A DNA stretch of 64,000 nucleotides from Clostridium disporicum (GCF_001405015.1 NZ_CYZX01000001.1:189315-253314); one strand, 5' to 3'. Positions 53,665-62,857 are shown, numbered from the stretch's first letter. Numbers and translations are program-made. The notes: a model not told the origin generated them from the letters alone.

Positions 53665-55521
53665 TTATTCAACATTTTTAAGGTGATATAATGCTGCAAC
53701 TCCATAACCATCTGTACAATCTAGCGGTGGAATATTATTTCCATCATTTTGTTCTGGGAACCCTGTCCATACACTCTCATTTACTGTATGGAATACTTGT
53801 GGTCTATACATTAATGAGAATGAAGGAACTTCTTCAAGATATATTTTGCTTAATTCAGTATAATATTCTTTTAACTTAGATTGATCTTGTTCAGTTGGTA
53901 TTTTAGCAAGGATTTCATCTGCCTTTTCACTAGTGAATCCACCAAAATTACCACTCCAGTTTACTTCTAATTCATTGTATGTGCTTGAAAGCAATGCCAT
54001 TGAACGAGTCCATGGATTAGCAATTGATGCTCCTGGAGGACTCCACATACAAATATCAAATTTACCTGTTGTCATGTCATCATAGAATGTATTTGCATCT
54101 GGGAAATATGTTTCAATATTAATTCCTATTTTCTTACCTGCAGCTGCAACTATTTCTAGTGATGCATTCCAATCTGACCATCCTTCTGGACACTCTGCTT
54201 TATATGATAGATTTTCACCATTTATTTCACGAATTCCATCTCCATCTGTATCAACTATACCAGCTTCATCAAGTAGTTTATTAGCACCTTCAATATCTTT
54301 ACCTGTAAATTGTAAATCACTTAATGCAGCTTGATCTACCAATTCTTGTTCAGCCTTTGTTGGATTCATTAAACTTCTAGGTGCATCTTTAAATGTTGGG
54401 GAATATCCAGACATAGCTGTTGATATTATTTGGTCATAATCTACAGCCATAGCAATAGCTTTACGAACTTCCACTCTATCTAATCCTGTTCTTTCAATAT
54501 TAAAGAACGCTGTTGGCATTGTAGCACAAACATAATAAGGTGCATCATCTATATAAGTAGATATAGGTTTTCCACTTTCCCACATCTTCCATACTTCAGA
54601 TATAAATTGTTGAGATACGTCTACTTCACCATTAGCAAATGCAACATCTCCAGCTGCATTATCAGCAAATATTGTATGAGCTATATATTTAGGTGTTGGT
54701 AAACTGCCCCATAGACTTGTACCCCAATAGTTATCATCTCTTATAAATACAACTTTTTGATCATCATCATAATAAGGTTTGTATGGACCAGAAGCAACTA
54801 TATCATCCATCACATCTTCTTTAACTTTATCAGCTTCATTATTATTTCTAGCTTCTACTGTTTGTAAATATGTTTTTTGCATAACATATACTTTAGGAAT
54901 ATATTCTATTACTTTTAATGGATTAATTGGTACACCAGCATCATCTAGTTTTGAGTAAAATACAACTGTTGTATCATCTTTTGCTTCTACTTTTTCAATG
55001 TAAGCAGAATAGTCATTACCTGTAGTTGAACCATACTTTACATGAGTGTCAAATGTATAAACTATATCTTCAGCAGTTACCTGTGTGCTATCGCTCCATT
55101 TAGCATCTGGATTAAGTTTAATTATTAGTTGACTTTGATCACTATTCCATTCATATGATTCTCCAAGTAAAGGTTGTAGTGATCCATCAAGCATATTATA
55201 TAAGAATAGTGTTTCATAAATTAATACTCTAGCAGAGTCAACTTGTTGTATTGCCATAGCATTATTTGAGTTAGAACTCATAGGGTTCCAGTTATTTATA
55301 GTTCCCCATTGTTGTCCATTGAAATAAAGTGTCTCATTTCTAGGTGTTGAGTTTGCAACATCACTTTCTTCTTGTTTTGGAGTTTCTTCTGACTTTTCAC
55401 TTTCTTCTGTTTTTTGAGTAGTATCATCTGTAGTATTTTCTTTAGTATCAGAACCACATCCAACTAAAAATGATACTGCCATCATGCTAGCTACTAATCC
55501 TGCTAACAACTTCTTTTTCAT
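53665..55521 (-). CDS. Family 5 extracellular solute-binding lipoprotein (OppA-like)
   Basis: 618 residues. A signal peptide ends in the lipobox SFLVGC (Cys22, lipid anchor), followed by an acidic Thr/Glu/Ser linker (about 25-60). The SBP family 5 fold follows, with LLGESYEWNSDQSQLIIKL and WSDSTQVTAEDIVYTF, the family's entry signature. Its ligand (peptide or other) cannot be read. It is the first gene of the opp-type operon. A stem-loop lies 28 bp upstream of the start, after the AraC-type regulator gene. Confidence 0.93.
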   Translation of the reverse strand: MKKKLLAGLVASMMAVSFLVGCGSDTKENTTDDTTQKTEESEKSEETPKQEESDVANSTPRNETLYFNGQQWGTINNWNPMSSNSNNAMAIQQVDSARVLIYETLFLYNMLDGSLQPLLGESYEWNSDQSQLIIKLNPDAKWSDSTQVTAEDIVYTFDTHVKYGSTTGNDYSAYIEKVEAKDDTTVVFYSKLDDAGVPINPLKVIEYIPKVYVMQKTYLQTVEARNNNEADKVKEDVMDDIVASGPYKPYYDDDQKVVFIRDDNYWGTSLWGSLPTPKYIAHTIFADNAAGDVAFANGEVDVSQQFISEVWKMWESGKPISTYIDDAPYYVCATMPTAFFNIERTGLDRVEVRKAIAMAVDYDQIISTAMSGYSPTFKDAPRSLMNPTKAEQELVDQAALSDLQFTGKDIEGANKLLDEAGIVDTDGDGIREINGENLSYKAECPEGWSDWNASLEIVAAAGKKIGINIETYFPDANTFYDDMTTGKFDICMWSPPGASIANPWTRSMALLSSTYNELEVNWSGNFGGFTSEKADEILAKIPTEQDQSKLKEYYTELSKIYLEEVPSFSLMYRPQVFHTVNESVWTGFPEQNDGNNIPPLDCTDGYGVAALYHLKNVE

Positions 55522-55548
55522 TATTTCCCCCTACTTATTTATTACTAA

Positions 55549-55591
55549 AAAGGATAACCTCTATATAAATAATTATAGATGTTATCCTTTA
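55549..55591 (-). terminator. Stem-loop between the AraC-type gene and oppA
   Basis: AAAGGATAAC-x2-CTATA (from 55549) pairs with TATAG-x2-GTTATCCTTT (to 55591), followed on the minus strand by TTTTTAG. It looks like an intrinsic terminator of the regulator gene. Because only 28 bp separate it from the oppA start, it may instead be a leader attenuator or a protein-binding palindrome for oppA. Confidence 0.7.
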
Positions 55592-55645
55592 CAAAATAAG
55601 TGTATTTTTTTTTACTTTTGGTGTTATTTTTTTACTAAAATCTTT

Positions 55646-57094
55646 TTAGACTATTCTATTATCTCTTCCAGACTTAATATTTTTACGATATTCTGTTGGT
55701 GTAACACTAAATACTCCTTTAAATGTCTTCATAAAATGTTTATCATTATCATAACCTACAGCCTCACTAATTTCATTTATCTTCATATCTGTTTCATCCA
55801 GCAGCCTTTTAGCTTCTTTAAGCCTCACTTCTTTCAAATAATTAACAAAATTCTTACCTGTATATTCTTTGAAATCTATAGAAAAAATTGTATAATTCAT
55901 AGATACATAATTAGATATAAAAGTCATATTAATATTATCTTTAAAGTTTTTATTTATATATCTAACAGCTTCTTCAATTTTAATTCTATTTTTATAAAAA
56001 TCATATTTATTTAATAGTTTCTTATTTATTAATATCATTAATAAATATATTTCCTCGCAATATATATCTATATTAGTATAATTAAAAGCATTTTCTAAAA
56101 GTTCTAATTTAATTTTCTCTTCTTCAATAATTCCTTTATATGTCTCATATATTCTACTGTATATTTTATTAATCAGGTCTAAAAATGAATCCTTACTAAT
56201 TTCTGACCTTTTAACTAATATAACTATTCTTTTTAAATAGCTAGTGCTTACTTCTAATCGATTAGTACCAATAAGATTTATAAATCTTTCTATTTCAAAT
56301 TCATCTATTATTCTTTCCTCTTTAATGTTAACTTTTTTATTTAATTGCAAAAAAAAGTTTTCTTTTCTTAATTCTATTGCTTCATTTAATGCATTCATAA
56401 GACATTTGATATCTGTATAGCTATTACTTATTCCAAAACCAAATCCATTTAAATTCTCATTTATAAATCTCTCTGCTTTATCTGATTCTATTATAATTAC
56501 ATTATGTGTATTTATATTATGGAAATAAAAGCAATTATTATTTATATTGCTTTTCATTTTATAATTTGTACAGATTATTTTATAACATATGTTTGTAATA
56601 TATTTGCTTAAAATACTATTAAGACTTTTAGCCACATTTTCATCTAGTTTATTTTGAACTAACAAGTGCTTAATTTGTGAATAAAGTAAAAATACCTTTT
56701 CAGTAACTTCTTCTTTTTCTTCTTTATACTCTTCTTCTAATTTTTTTATAGTTGTAATTAATTCACTATCTTGGAAATTACCGTATAAATACTCTTTTAT
56801 ACCACAGCGTAATAATTCAATAATACCAGAAGGGGTATCTAAATCACTTATTATTATTACTTTTGGTTTTAATCTAATTTTGTTAATTTTTTTTAATAAT
56901 ATAATACCATCGCTGTGATTTTTAGTTAAGCATATTATTAATAGGTTAATATTATTGTTTTTAATTTTTTCATATGCATCCTCTTCGCTATTACATTCTA
57001 TAATTGTTTCAACCTTGATTTCAGAATATTTTATAATTTCTCTTATTCTTCCTATCCTTGCTTCTTTATGGTCTACTATAATTATATTTTCCAT
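55646..57094 (-). CDS. AraC-type regulator with degenerate receiver domain
   Basis: 482 residues. Residues 1-115 have the CheY fold order (IIIVDHKEARIG, then NINLLIICLTKNHSDG, then VIIISDLDTPSG), but the phospho-acceptor Asp is replaced by Cys (LLIICLT) and the conserved Lys before the last helix by Gly (YLYGNF). Residues 115-385 are a helical linker with a possible sensory part. The last 100 residues are two AraC helix-turn-helices (INEISEAVGYDNDKHFMKTFKGVFSVTPTEYRK). It resembles YesN-type regulators that control ABC importers, here the opp operon downstream. No clear ribosome site precedes the ATG. Confidence 0.88.
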   Translation of the reverse strand: MENIIIVDHKEARIGRIREIIKYSEIKVETIIECNSEEDAYEKIKNNNINLLIICLTKNHSDGIILLKKINKIRLKPKVIIISDLDTPSGIIELLRCGIKEYLYGNFQDSELITTIKKLEEEYKEEKEEVTEKVFLLYSQIKHLLVQNKLDENVAKSLNSILSKYITNICYKIICTNYKMKSNINNNCFYFHNINTHNVIIIESDKAERFINENLNGFGFGISNSYTDIKCLMNALNEAIELRKENFFLQLNKKVNIKEERIIDEFEIERFINLIGTNRLEVSTSYLKRIVILVKRSEISKDSFLDLINKIYSRIYETYKGIIEEEKIKLELLENAFNYTNIDIYCEEIYLLMILINKKLLNKYDFYKNRIKIEEAVRYINKNFKDNINMTFISNYVSMNYTIFSIDFKEYTGKNFVNYLKEVRLKEAKRLLDETDMKINEISEAVGYDNDKHFMKTFKGVFSVTPTEYRKNIKSGRDNRIV

Positions 57095-57233
57095 TAATCT
57101 TAATCAGCCTTTCTACATATTACAATACAACTTTCGCTTTTAAACAAATTGATTTTACTACTATAACTATATGAAATTACTCTTGCATAAATTATAGTTA
57201 ATCTGAATAATGTAGTTTTTTTGATTATTTGTA

Positions 57234-57611
57234 TCAAAATATTTTCTTTATTATATTTAAGAAAACTCTATCATCCTTAACTTTTATATCTTTGACTTCC
57301 TCTTTAACTTTTTCAATATTAAAGATAATCTTTTTCTTATTTATAAAATAATCAATAAGAATATTATTTTCATTCAAAATAATATAATGAAAAATAGTTA
57401 AACCTCTGTCATCCCTAATATATAAGTTTGCTCCATTATCTATAAGCAAGTCTAAAATCTCAATGTTACAGTTGTCTACAGCATAGAATATAGCTGATTT
57501 ATGATTTCTATCTTTATAATCTATATTGCAGCTCTTTATTAATTCTTCTACTAATTTAAGATTATTATTTCGTGTTGCAGAGATAATATCATTACATCCA
57601 AAAATCTTCAT
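57234..57611 (-). CDS. Ankyrin-repeat protein, small
   Basis: 125 residues. Three ankyrin repeats are visible: DIISATRNNNLKLVEELI, KSAIFYAVDNCNIEILDLLIDNGAN and GLTIFHYIILNENNILIDYFI. A short basic C-terminal tail follows. It is a protein-protein interaction module, partner unknown. ATG 57611 follows AGAGGT; the TTG at 57626 belongs to that site. It is transcribed on its own between the AraC gene and the zinc-ribbon gene. Confidence 0.8.
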   Translation of the reverse strand: MKIFGCNDIISATRNNNLKLVEELIKSCNIDYKDRNHKSAIFYAVDNCNIEILDLLIDNGANLYIRDDRGLTIFHYIILNENNILIDYFINKKKIIFNIEKVKEEVKDIKVKDDRVFLNIIKKIF

Positions 57612-57660
57612 ATATGTACCTCTCAAATTTGATTTCTACTCTTTAAGCCTTTAATAATTA

Positions 57661-57706
57661 ATAAAAAAAGACCATTAGATATATTATATCTAATAGCCTT
57701 CTTTTA
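57661..57706 (-). terminator. Terminator after the zinc-ribbon/SpoIIIAH-like gene
   Basis: ATTAGATATA pairs with TATATCTAAT, with AAAAAAG and CTTCTTTT on the outside (57661-57706). Confidence 0.75.
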
Positions 57707-57763
57707 GGTACTAATATTTTATTAATTATTTATTAACACTACTAACCTAGTGTTAAATATGTT

Positions 57764-58450
57764 CTAATTTTTTGATTCTATTTGTATATCACTTAATCCA
57801 GTAATACCTTCAACTATATTTTGAATTGATGTTGCATTTTCTTCAGTAAACACATCATTTGTTTTTACGTAAACTCTAACAATATTTTTATCAATCATAC
57901 ATAATGCATCTTCATATCCATTATTAATTATTTCTGATTCAACAGCTGTCTCTTGTTCTTGAATTTTAACTTTTTCATTTAATAAATTAGTTGCATTATC
58001 TATAACTTCTTGAGAAGAATTAGTATCCTCTATTATACTATTCATTTCTTCTTTAAAGTCAGTATCTGCTTTAATTTTATTCGCTCTATCATTATAGAAA
58101 AATCCTTGATTACTCATAGTTTCTTCTGCATTATCATTTTCTAATATCATAGCAGATAAATCAGCTGATAAACTACTTGCACTTTCGTCAGTACTTCTTC
58201 CAGTAGTATAAATAACTGTACCGATTATAGATATACACAATATAGCACCAACGATAACTGATGGCTTTCTGTTTTTTACTTGTGTTCTAAACCCAGTTTT
58301 AATGTTTTTAAAATTATACTTTGGATATACTTTATCAATTCTTGCTTGTGCTAAATCGTTTTGCAATACTTTCTTACATCCTGAACATATAATACTTCCT
58401 TCCGTATTTTCTTTACCACACTCTGGACAAATAATTTTATTTTCACTCAT
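57764..58450 (-). CDS. Zinc-ribbon membrane protein with SpoIIIAH-like C-terminal domain
   Basis: 228 residues. N-terminal zinc ribbon: CPECGKEN, then ICSGCKK (Cys9, 12, 22, 25). A membrane helix at about 65-85 (PSVIVGAILCISIIGTVIYTT) is followed by an outside domain. The C-terminal 110 residues have the features of SpoIIIAH, the mother-cell channel protein of sporulation: an N-terminal helix, QEQETAVESEIINNGYEDALCMI, then the strand pair IVRVYVKTNDVFTEENATSIQNIV. In SpoIIIAH the membrane helix is N-terminal without a zinc ribbon, so this is an unusual domain combination. Relationship is by pattern, not by search. Confidence 0.75.
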   Translation of the reverse strand: MSENKIICPECGKENTEGSIICSGCKKVLQNDLAQARIDKVYPKYNFKNIKTGFRTQVKNRKPSVIVGAILCISIIGTVIYTTGRSTDESASSLSADLSAMILENDNAEETMSNQGFFYNDRANKIKADTDFKEEMNSIIEDTNSSQEVIDNATNLLNEKVKIQEQETAVESEIINNGYEDALCMIDKNIVRVYVKTNDVFTEENATSIQNIVEGITGLSDIQIESKN

Positions 58451-58537
58451 AAAAAAACTCCCCTTTTACATTTCTTTTACTCTAATTATATGAATGAAAT
58501 AAATGTAAAATTACGGAATTATTATATATTTAACTGA

Positions 58538-59644
58538 TTATTTCTCTAAACTCTTTATATATTGTAATACTGCTTTTTTATCTCCTCTAAATATAATATT
58601 TCTATCATCTTTTTCAATAGAATGTTTATACATAGGATCATAATAATTATTTAAGAAAAGCTCTATCCATACTCTATTATAATCATAACTTCCAGTAGCT
58701 TTTTGAATACTATAAGCCTTATTAAACTCATCTATAATAATTTTCAATCTATCTCCACCTAGTTTAGACTTTACTCTTTCCATGCTTTTTAACATGTCAT
58801 CATACCAAAGTTGTACTCCCAATTCATTATCGTTATAAGCAGCTATAAACTCTTTCTGTCCATTAATTACATAATCATCAAGAATATTTTCTACTCTTTC
58901 TTCTATAGATGATTCTAAAAATATAACATCTGAACTATGAAATAATCTATAAAGATTATTAGGTATAAAACTTTTACCTATATTTTTACTTTCATCTTCT
59001 AATATTATATATTTATACTCTTTGTTACTATGCTTAATAATTTCGTAAGCTAAATTGTTTTCAAAATTTATCTGTGTTGGCTGAATTGTTACATGATGTC
59101 CAAATGTTGATCCTCTATGATTAGCTATACCTTCAAGATCTATAGAGTTTTTTAAATTATTTAATAAGATTGTCTTTCCTGAACCAGTATATCCCGTAAG
59201 TATTAAAGGTTTTGCCTTTATACTATTAGGTTCTAATGAGTTTATTAAAAAATTACGAAAAGATTTGTATCCACCTTCTAATTTAACTATCTCTCTTTTT
59301 CCTATCTCACTTATCCATTTTTGTGCTATTGTTGAACGTGATCCACCTCTAAAACAATAAATCATAGAATCAGGATTTTTATCTATAAAATCTATCCATC
59401 CACTAATCCTATTTTCTCTAGTTTTTCCTGATACAATTTCATAACCTAATTTTGTTGCTTCATCATTTCCTTTTTCTTTATAACAAATTCCAATAATATG
59501 ACGTTCTTCATTTGTTAAAATCGGTAAATTAACAGAAGTTTGAAAGGCTCCTTTTTCAAATTCAATCGGTGCTCTTACATCTATTAAGGATATATTTTTT
59601 AAAACTATATTTTTGAAATCATTTGTTGTTACCACTGTATTCAT
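58538..59644 (-). CDS. mnmH: tRNA 2-selenouridine synthase
   Basis: 368 residues (SelU/YbbB). Replaces sulfur by selenium in the wobble 2-thiouridine of tRNAs for Lys, Glu and Gln, using selenophosphate from SelD. The N-terminal rhodanese domain has its catalytic Cys97 in YCFRGGSRS; the P-loop GYTGSGKT is at 150-157. Both are needed. The ATG at 59644 touches AGAGG without spacing; GTG 59635, 9 nt away, may be the real start. It is divergent from selD, which supplies its substrate. Confidence 0.95.
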   Translation of the reverse strand: MNTVVTTNDFKNIVLKNISLIDVRAPIEFEKGAFQTSVNLPILTNEERHIIGICYKEKGNDEATKLGYEIVSGKTRENRISGWIDFIDKNPDSMIYCFRGGSRSTIAQKWISEIGKREIVKLEGGYKSFRNFLINSLEPNSIKAKPLILTGYTGSGKTILLNNLKNSIDLEGIANHRGSTFGHHVTIQPTQINFENNLAYEIIKHSNKEYKYIILEDESKNIGKSFIPNNLYRLFHSSDVIFLESSIEERVENILDDYVINGQKEFIAAYNDNELGVQLWYDDMLKSMERVKSKLGGDRLKIIIDEFNKAYSIQKATGSYDYNRVWIELFLNNYYDPMYKHSIEKDDRNIIFRGDKKAVLQYIKSLEK

Positions 59645-59858
59645 CCTCTATTCTAATATTTATTCCTTATTATAAATAATACCATATTTAATTTTACACT
59701 TATTTCAATATATATGTAAACAACTTAATTCTCCATATTATTACAATTTAATTTAACCTAGATATATTTGGGTTATGGTAATATAATGTAGTTATATCGC
59801 TAAATTCAATTTACTTATATAATTGTATAATTTTATTAAATAATTAGGAGGACTAAAA

Positions 59859-60896
59859 ATGTCTAATAACATAAAATTAACTACATTAACGAAAACATCC
59901 GGTTGTGCAGCTAAAATAGGACCTGCTGTGTTAGATTCCGTTTTGAAAAATCTTCCTCAGTTTGAAGATCCTAATCTATTGGTTGGCTTTGATAAAAAAG
60001 ATGATGCTTGTGTTTATAAAGTTTCTGATGATAAAGTAGTGATTCAAACTGTTGACTTCTTTCCTCCAATGGTTGACGATCCTTATACATTTGGTCAAGT
60101 AGCCGCAACTAACGCCTTAAGTGATGTATATGCTATGGGAGGAGATCCTGCCTTAGCCATGAATTTACTTTGTTTTCCGTCATGTTTAAACCCATCAATT
60201 ATGCATGATATACTTCAGGGAGGATATAGCAAGATTAAAGAAGCTGGTGCAGTTGTTGCAGGTGGTCATACAATAGCTGATCCAACTCCTAAATATGGTC
60301 TATGTGTTAGTGGATTTGCTCATCCAAAAGATATCCTTACCAATAGTAATGCTAAAACAGGAGATGTATTGGTATTAACTAAACCTATTGGAGTTGGTAT
60401 TTTAAATACAGCAAATAAAGCAGAATTATTAACTCAAGATAAAATAAAAGAAGTCACAAATATTATGACTACTTTAAATAAATATGCAAAAGAATCATTT
60501 AAGGGACTAACAGTTCATGCTTGTACTGACATAACTGGATTTAGCTTAATTGGTCATGGATACGAGATGGCTGGTGGTAGTAATAAAACAATAGAACTTT
60601 TTAGTAATAATATTCCTATTATACCAGATGCTTTAGAATATGCTAAAATGGGTATTCTTCCAGAAGGAATGTATAATAATTTAGAATACTTAAAAGATAT
60701 ATTTAGAATTACTAATGGAGTAACTCAAGAAATGCAGGATGTTCTTTTAGATCCTCAAACCTCTGGAGGGCTTCTACTTTCAATGCCTGAAAAAGATGCT
60801 AAAGAATACCTATCTCGTATGGAAATATATACTCCTTATACGCGAATCATAGGCCAAGTAATAGATAAACAAGATTATTCAATTATAATCAAATAA
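59859..60896 (+). CDS. selD: Selenophosphate synthetase
   Basis: 345 residues. Makes selenophosphate from selenide and ATP. The N-terminal active-site motif is TSGCAAKIGP with Cys16 and Lys19; the Cys form means that the gene does not itself need a UGA codon. DDACVYKV and VDFFPPMVDDPYTFGQVAATNALSD are the AIRS-family nucleotide-binding motifs, and the C-terminal domain has VHACTDITGFSLIGHG. RBS AGGAGG. It stands divergent from mnmH and convergent with yedF, forming a selenium gene group. selA, selB and selC are not in the window. Confidence 0.97.
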   Translation: MSNNIKLTTLTKTSGCAAKIGPAVLDSVLKNLPQFEDPNLLVGFDKKDDACVYKVSDDKVVIQTVDFFPPMVDDPYTFGQVAATNALSDVYAMGGDPALAMNLLCFPSCLNPSIMHDILQGGYSKIKEAGAVVAGGHTIADPTPKYGLCVSGFAHPKDILTNSNAKTGDVLVLTKPIGVGILNTANKAELLTQDKIKEVTNIMTTLNKYAKESFKGLTVHACTDITGFSLIGHGYEMAGGSNKTIELFSNNIPIIPDALEYAKMGILPEGMYNNLEYLKDIFRITNGVTQEMQDVLLDPQTSGGLLLSMPEKDAKEYLSRMEIYTPYTRIIGQVIDKQDYSIIIK

Positions 60897-60922
60897 AGTA
60901 GAAACACCTTATTTGATTATAA
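60883..60922. repeat. Inverted repeat at the 3' end of selD
   Basis: Arms 60883-60896 and 60909-60922 (TTATAATCAAATAA and its complement) form a perfect 14-bp stem that includes the selD stop codon. No T-tract follows, so it may be mRNA-protecting rather than a terminator. Confidence 0.7.
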
Positions 60923-61031
60923 GTTAAGAGTTTATAGTTAAAAGTTTAAGAAGAAAGTTAGTAAAACTAAATTTAAATCATTATAAATTTAAAGGTTTCA
61001 TCTTTAACTTTTCACTTTTACTCTTAACTTT
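60921..61031. repeat. Long inverted repeat behind selD
   Basis: AAGTTAAGAG (60921-60930) and CTCTTAACTT (61021-61030) enclose 90 bp with further self-complementary parts (AAATTTAAA twice, TTTCACTTTT). No coding frame. It may fold as one long structure together with the adjoining hairpin. Confidence 0.6.
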
Positions 61032-61082
61032 ATAAAGTTAAATAATATTCTATTTGTGTAAATGTACTATATACTTATTCTT

Positions 61083-61679
61083 TTATAATGTAATGACTTT
61101 TGATATTGATTTCATAACTCCAACAATATCATACATATTACTTACAGTTCCTACTTTAAGTTCATTTTCAAGATTATAATAATTTAAACATGCTCCACAA
61201 ACTAATACATTAACACCTTTTTGAGCTAAAACTTCTAAATGCTCAATAGCTTGTTCGTTTAGTGTTGGAACTTTTACACCATCATTCATAAATAGTACTG
61301 CTTTTGGTAAATCTTCATCTTCAGATAGTGTATAAAAGAACATTTTCATTAATGACTTTCCAAGCTCTTCTGATCCAGCTCCAATTATGTCTTTTCCAAC
61401 AAATATACACCAATCACCTAGTGGTTTTTTACCTTGTATTTTATTTAATACTTCTTGACACTCTTCACAACCATTAGAAAAATGTACTAAATATATACCT
61501 TCAGTTTCTTCTATTGTTATTTCAAATCCTTGACTATTAGCTAACTTTTTCAAATTCTCTACTGCTATATTATTATCGACTTCAATCGCGAAGAATTTTG
61601 TTCCTAAATCTATTTCTTTTTTTGCCATAATTACAGGCATAGGACAAGCTTTTCCTTTTGCATCTATAACTTTTTTCAT
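61083..61679 (-). CDS. yedF: YedF, selenium-metabolism sulfurtransferase-like protein
   Basis: 198 residues. The N-terminal TusA-like domain (residues 1-70) has Cys12 in KGKACPMPVIMAKKE. The C-terminal DsrE-like domain has KAVLFMNDGVK and a CGACLNYYNLE motif. FSNGCEECQ lies between them. YedF is a marker of selenium-using organisms and may carry selenium or sulfur to SelD; the exact role is not established. It is convergent with selD. Confidence 0.92.
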   Translation of the reverse strand: MKKVIDAKGKACPMPVIMAKKEIDLGTKFFAIEVDNNIAVENLKKLANSQGFEITIEETEGIYLVHFSNGCEECQEVLNKIQGKKPLGDWCIFVGKDIIGAGSEELGKSLMKMFFYTLSEDEDLPKAVLFMNDGVKVPTLNEQAIEHLEVLAQKGVNVLVCGACLNYYNLENELKVGTVSNMYDIVGVMKSISKVITL

Positions 61680-61831
61680 ACTTTTCCTCCATAAACTAAT
61701 ATAATTTAATTACTGTATTTTAATTATATCACTTATTTAAGTTAATAGTATCCAGTTAAGTTTATAATTTATAAATAAAAAGCCAGATAGATATAATTTG
61801 TTTATCTGACTAAATAAATATTTTTGGATTT

Positions 61832-62857
61832 TTACTTGCAATATTTGCTATATAAATTATTTAAACATCTTATTACCATTACAGGTTCTCTTGTAACAGC
61901 TACTTCAGTAGATAGCATTAAACCATCTACATTATTTTTAATAAATTTATATATATCATTTACCTCTGAAATAGTAGGTGTATCTTGTCGTCTCATTGAT
62001 TCCAAAATATATGTAGCTACAATTAGTTTTTTCTTACTTTTCTTCATTCTTGTTATAATTTTCTCTTCTACATAAGGAGTATCTTCTATTGGAATTTCTG
62101 CTTTTAAATCTCCTCGCCCTAACATTATTCCATCACTTACCTTTAAAATTTCTTCAAAATTATCTATTCCTTCTCTACATTCAATCTTTGCCCATACTTT
62201 AGGAGATTTACTTTTATAATGTTTAACTAATGCTTTTACATATTGTTTTAATTCTATTATATCATCGGCTTTAGTAACATAAGATAGACATATAAAATCT
62301 ATATTATTTTGAATACCAATCTCTATATCTTGCTTATCTTTACTAGTCAAAGATAACTTGTCTCTAATCAACCCTGGTGCGTTTATACCTTTCTCTGCTC
62401 TTAATATGCCACCTTTTATCGTTATAGCTTGTATATATAAACTTCCTTTTTTTATAATTTTAAACCTCATTGTAGCATCTTTCATATACAATTCTTTAAC
62501 ATTTATAAAATCAGTCAGTGAACCATAATATATTATTGGAATTATCTTAATATTTTTATATCTATTCTTTTCGTATAAGTCCTTATAATCTTTTTCTAGA
62601 CAAAATATCACTCTATCATTTATATTTACTCTATACTCTCCGACAAAAAACTTTGAAATTCTTAACTTGTTCCCTTGTAAGTCTTGTAATATTTTCATAT
62701 TTGGGAATTCTATATGTATTTCATTAATTAATGTTTTAAACTTATCATAATCAATATGTGAAAAATTAAAACGTGGCATTGTCATACCAGCTTGTACAAA
62801 TTTTTTTATGTCTTCTATATTTCTTACAGTAGGGCCAATTGAACAAATTAAATCCAT
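61832..62857 (-). CDS. Short pyruvate-kinase-like protein
   Basis: 341 residues versus 470-585 for pyruvate kinases. The catalytic A domain and the B domain are present, and the C-terminal regulatory domain is absent. Conserved: Arg29 in PRFNFSH, AKIECREGI (Lys and Glu), MLGRGDLKAEIP (metal Asp) and VATYILESM. Altered: DLQGNKLR where pyruvate kinases have D-x-K-G-P-x-I-R, YVTKADDI for FVRxAxDV, and PTISEV for PTRAEV. It may have lost or changed activity. It lies 150 bp upstream of yedF on the same strand. RBS AGGAGG. Confidence 0.85.
   Translation of the reverse strand: MDLICSIGPTVRNIEDIKKFVQAGMTMPRFNFSHIDYDKFKTLINEIHIEFPNMKILQDLQGNKLRISKFFVGEYRVNINDRVIFCLEKDYKDLYEKNRYKNIKIIPIIYYGSLTDFINVKELYMKDATMRFKIIKKGSLYIQAITIKGGILRAEKGINAPGLIRDKLSLTSKDKQDIEIGIQNNIDFICLSYVTKADDIIELKQYVKALVKHYKSKSPKVWAKIECREGIDNFEEILKVSDGIMLGRGDLKAEIPIEDTPYVEEKIITRMKKSKKKLIVATYILESMRRQDTPTISEVNDIYKFIKNNVDGLMLSTEVAVTREPVMVIRCLNNLYSKYCK

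Noticed and set aside
55484..56014. A 176-residue plus-strand frame across the AraC gene end and the oppA start
   Set aside because: Phe/Tyr/Cys-rich antisense product; spans a terminator hairpin; no ribosome site.
59859..60896. Selenocysteine codon in selD
   Set aside because: The active-site position is read as Cys (TSGCAAKIGP), and the frame has no internal TGA.
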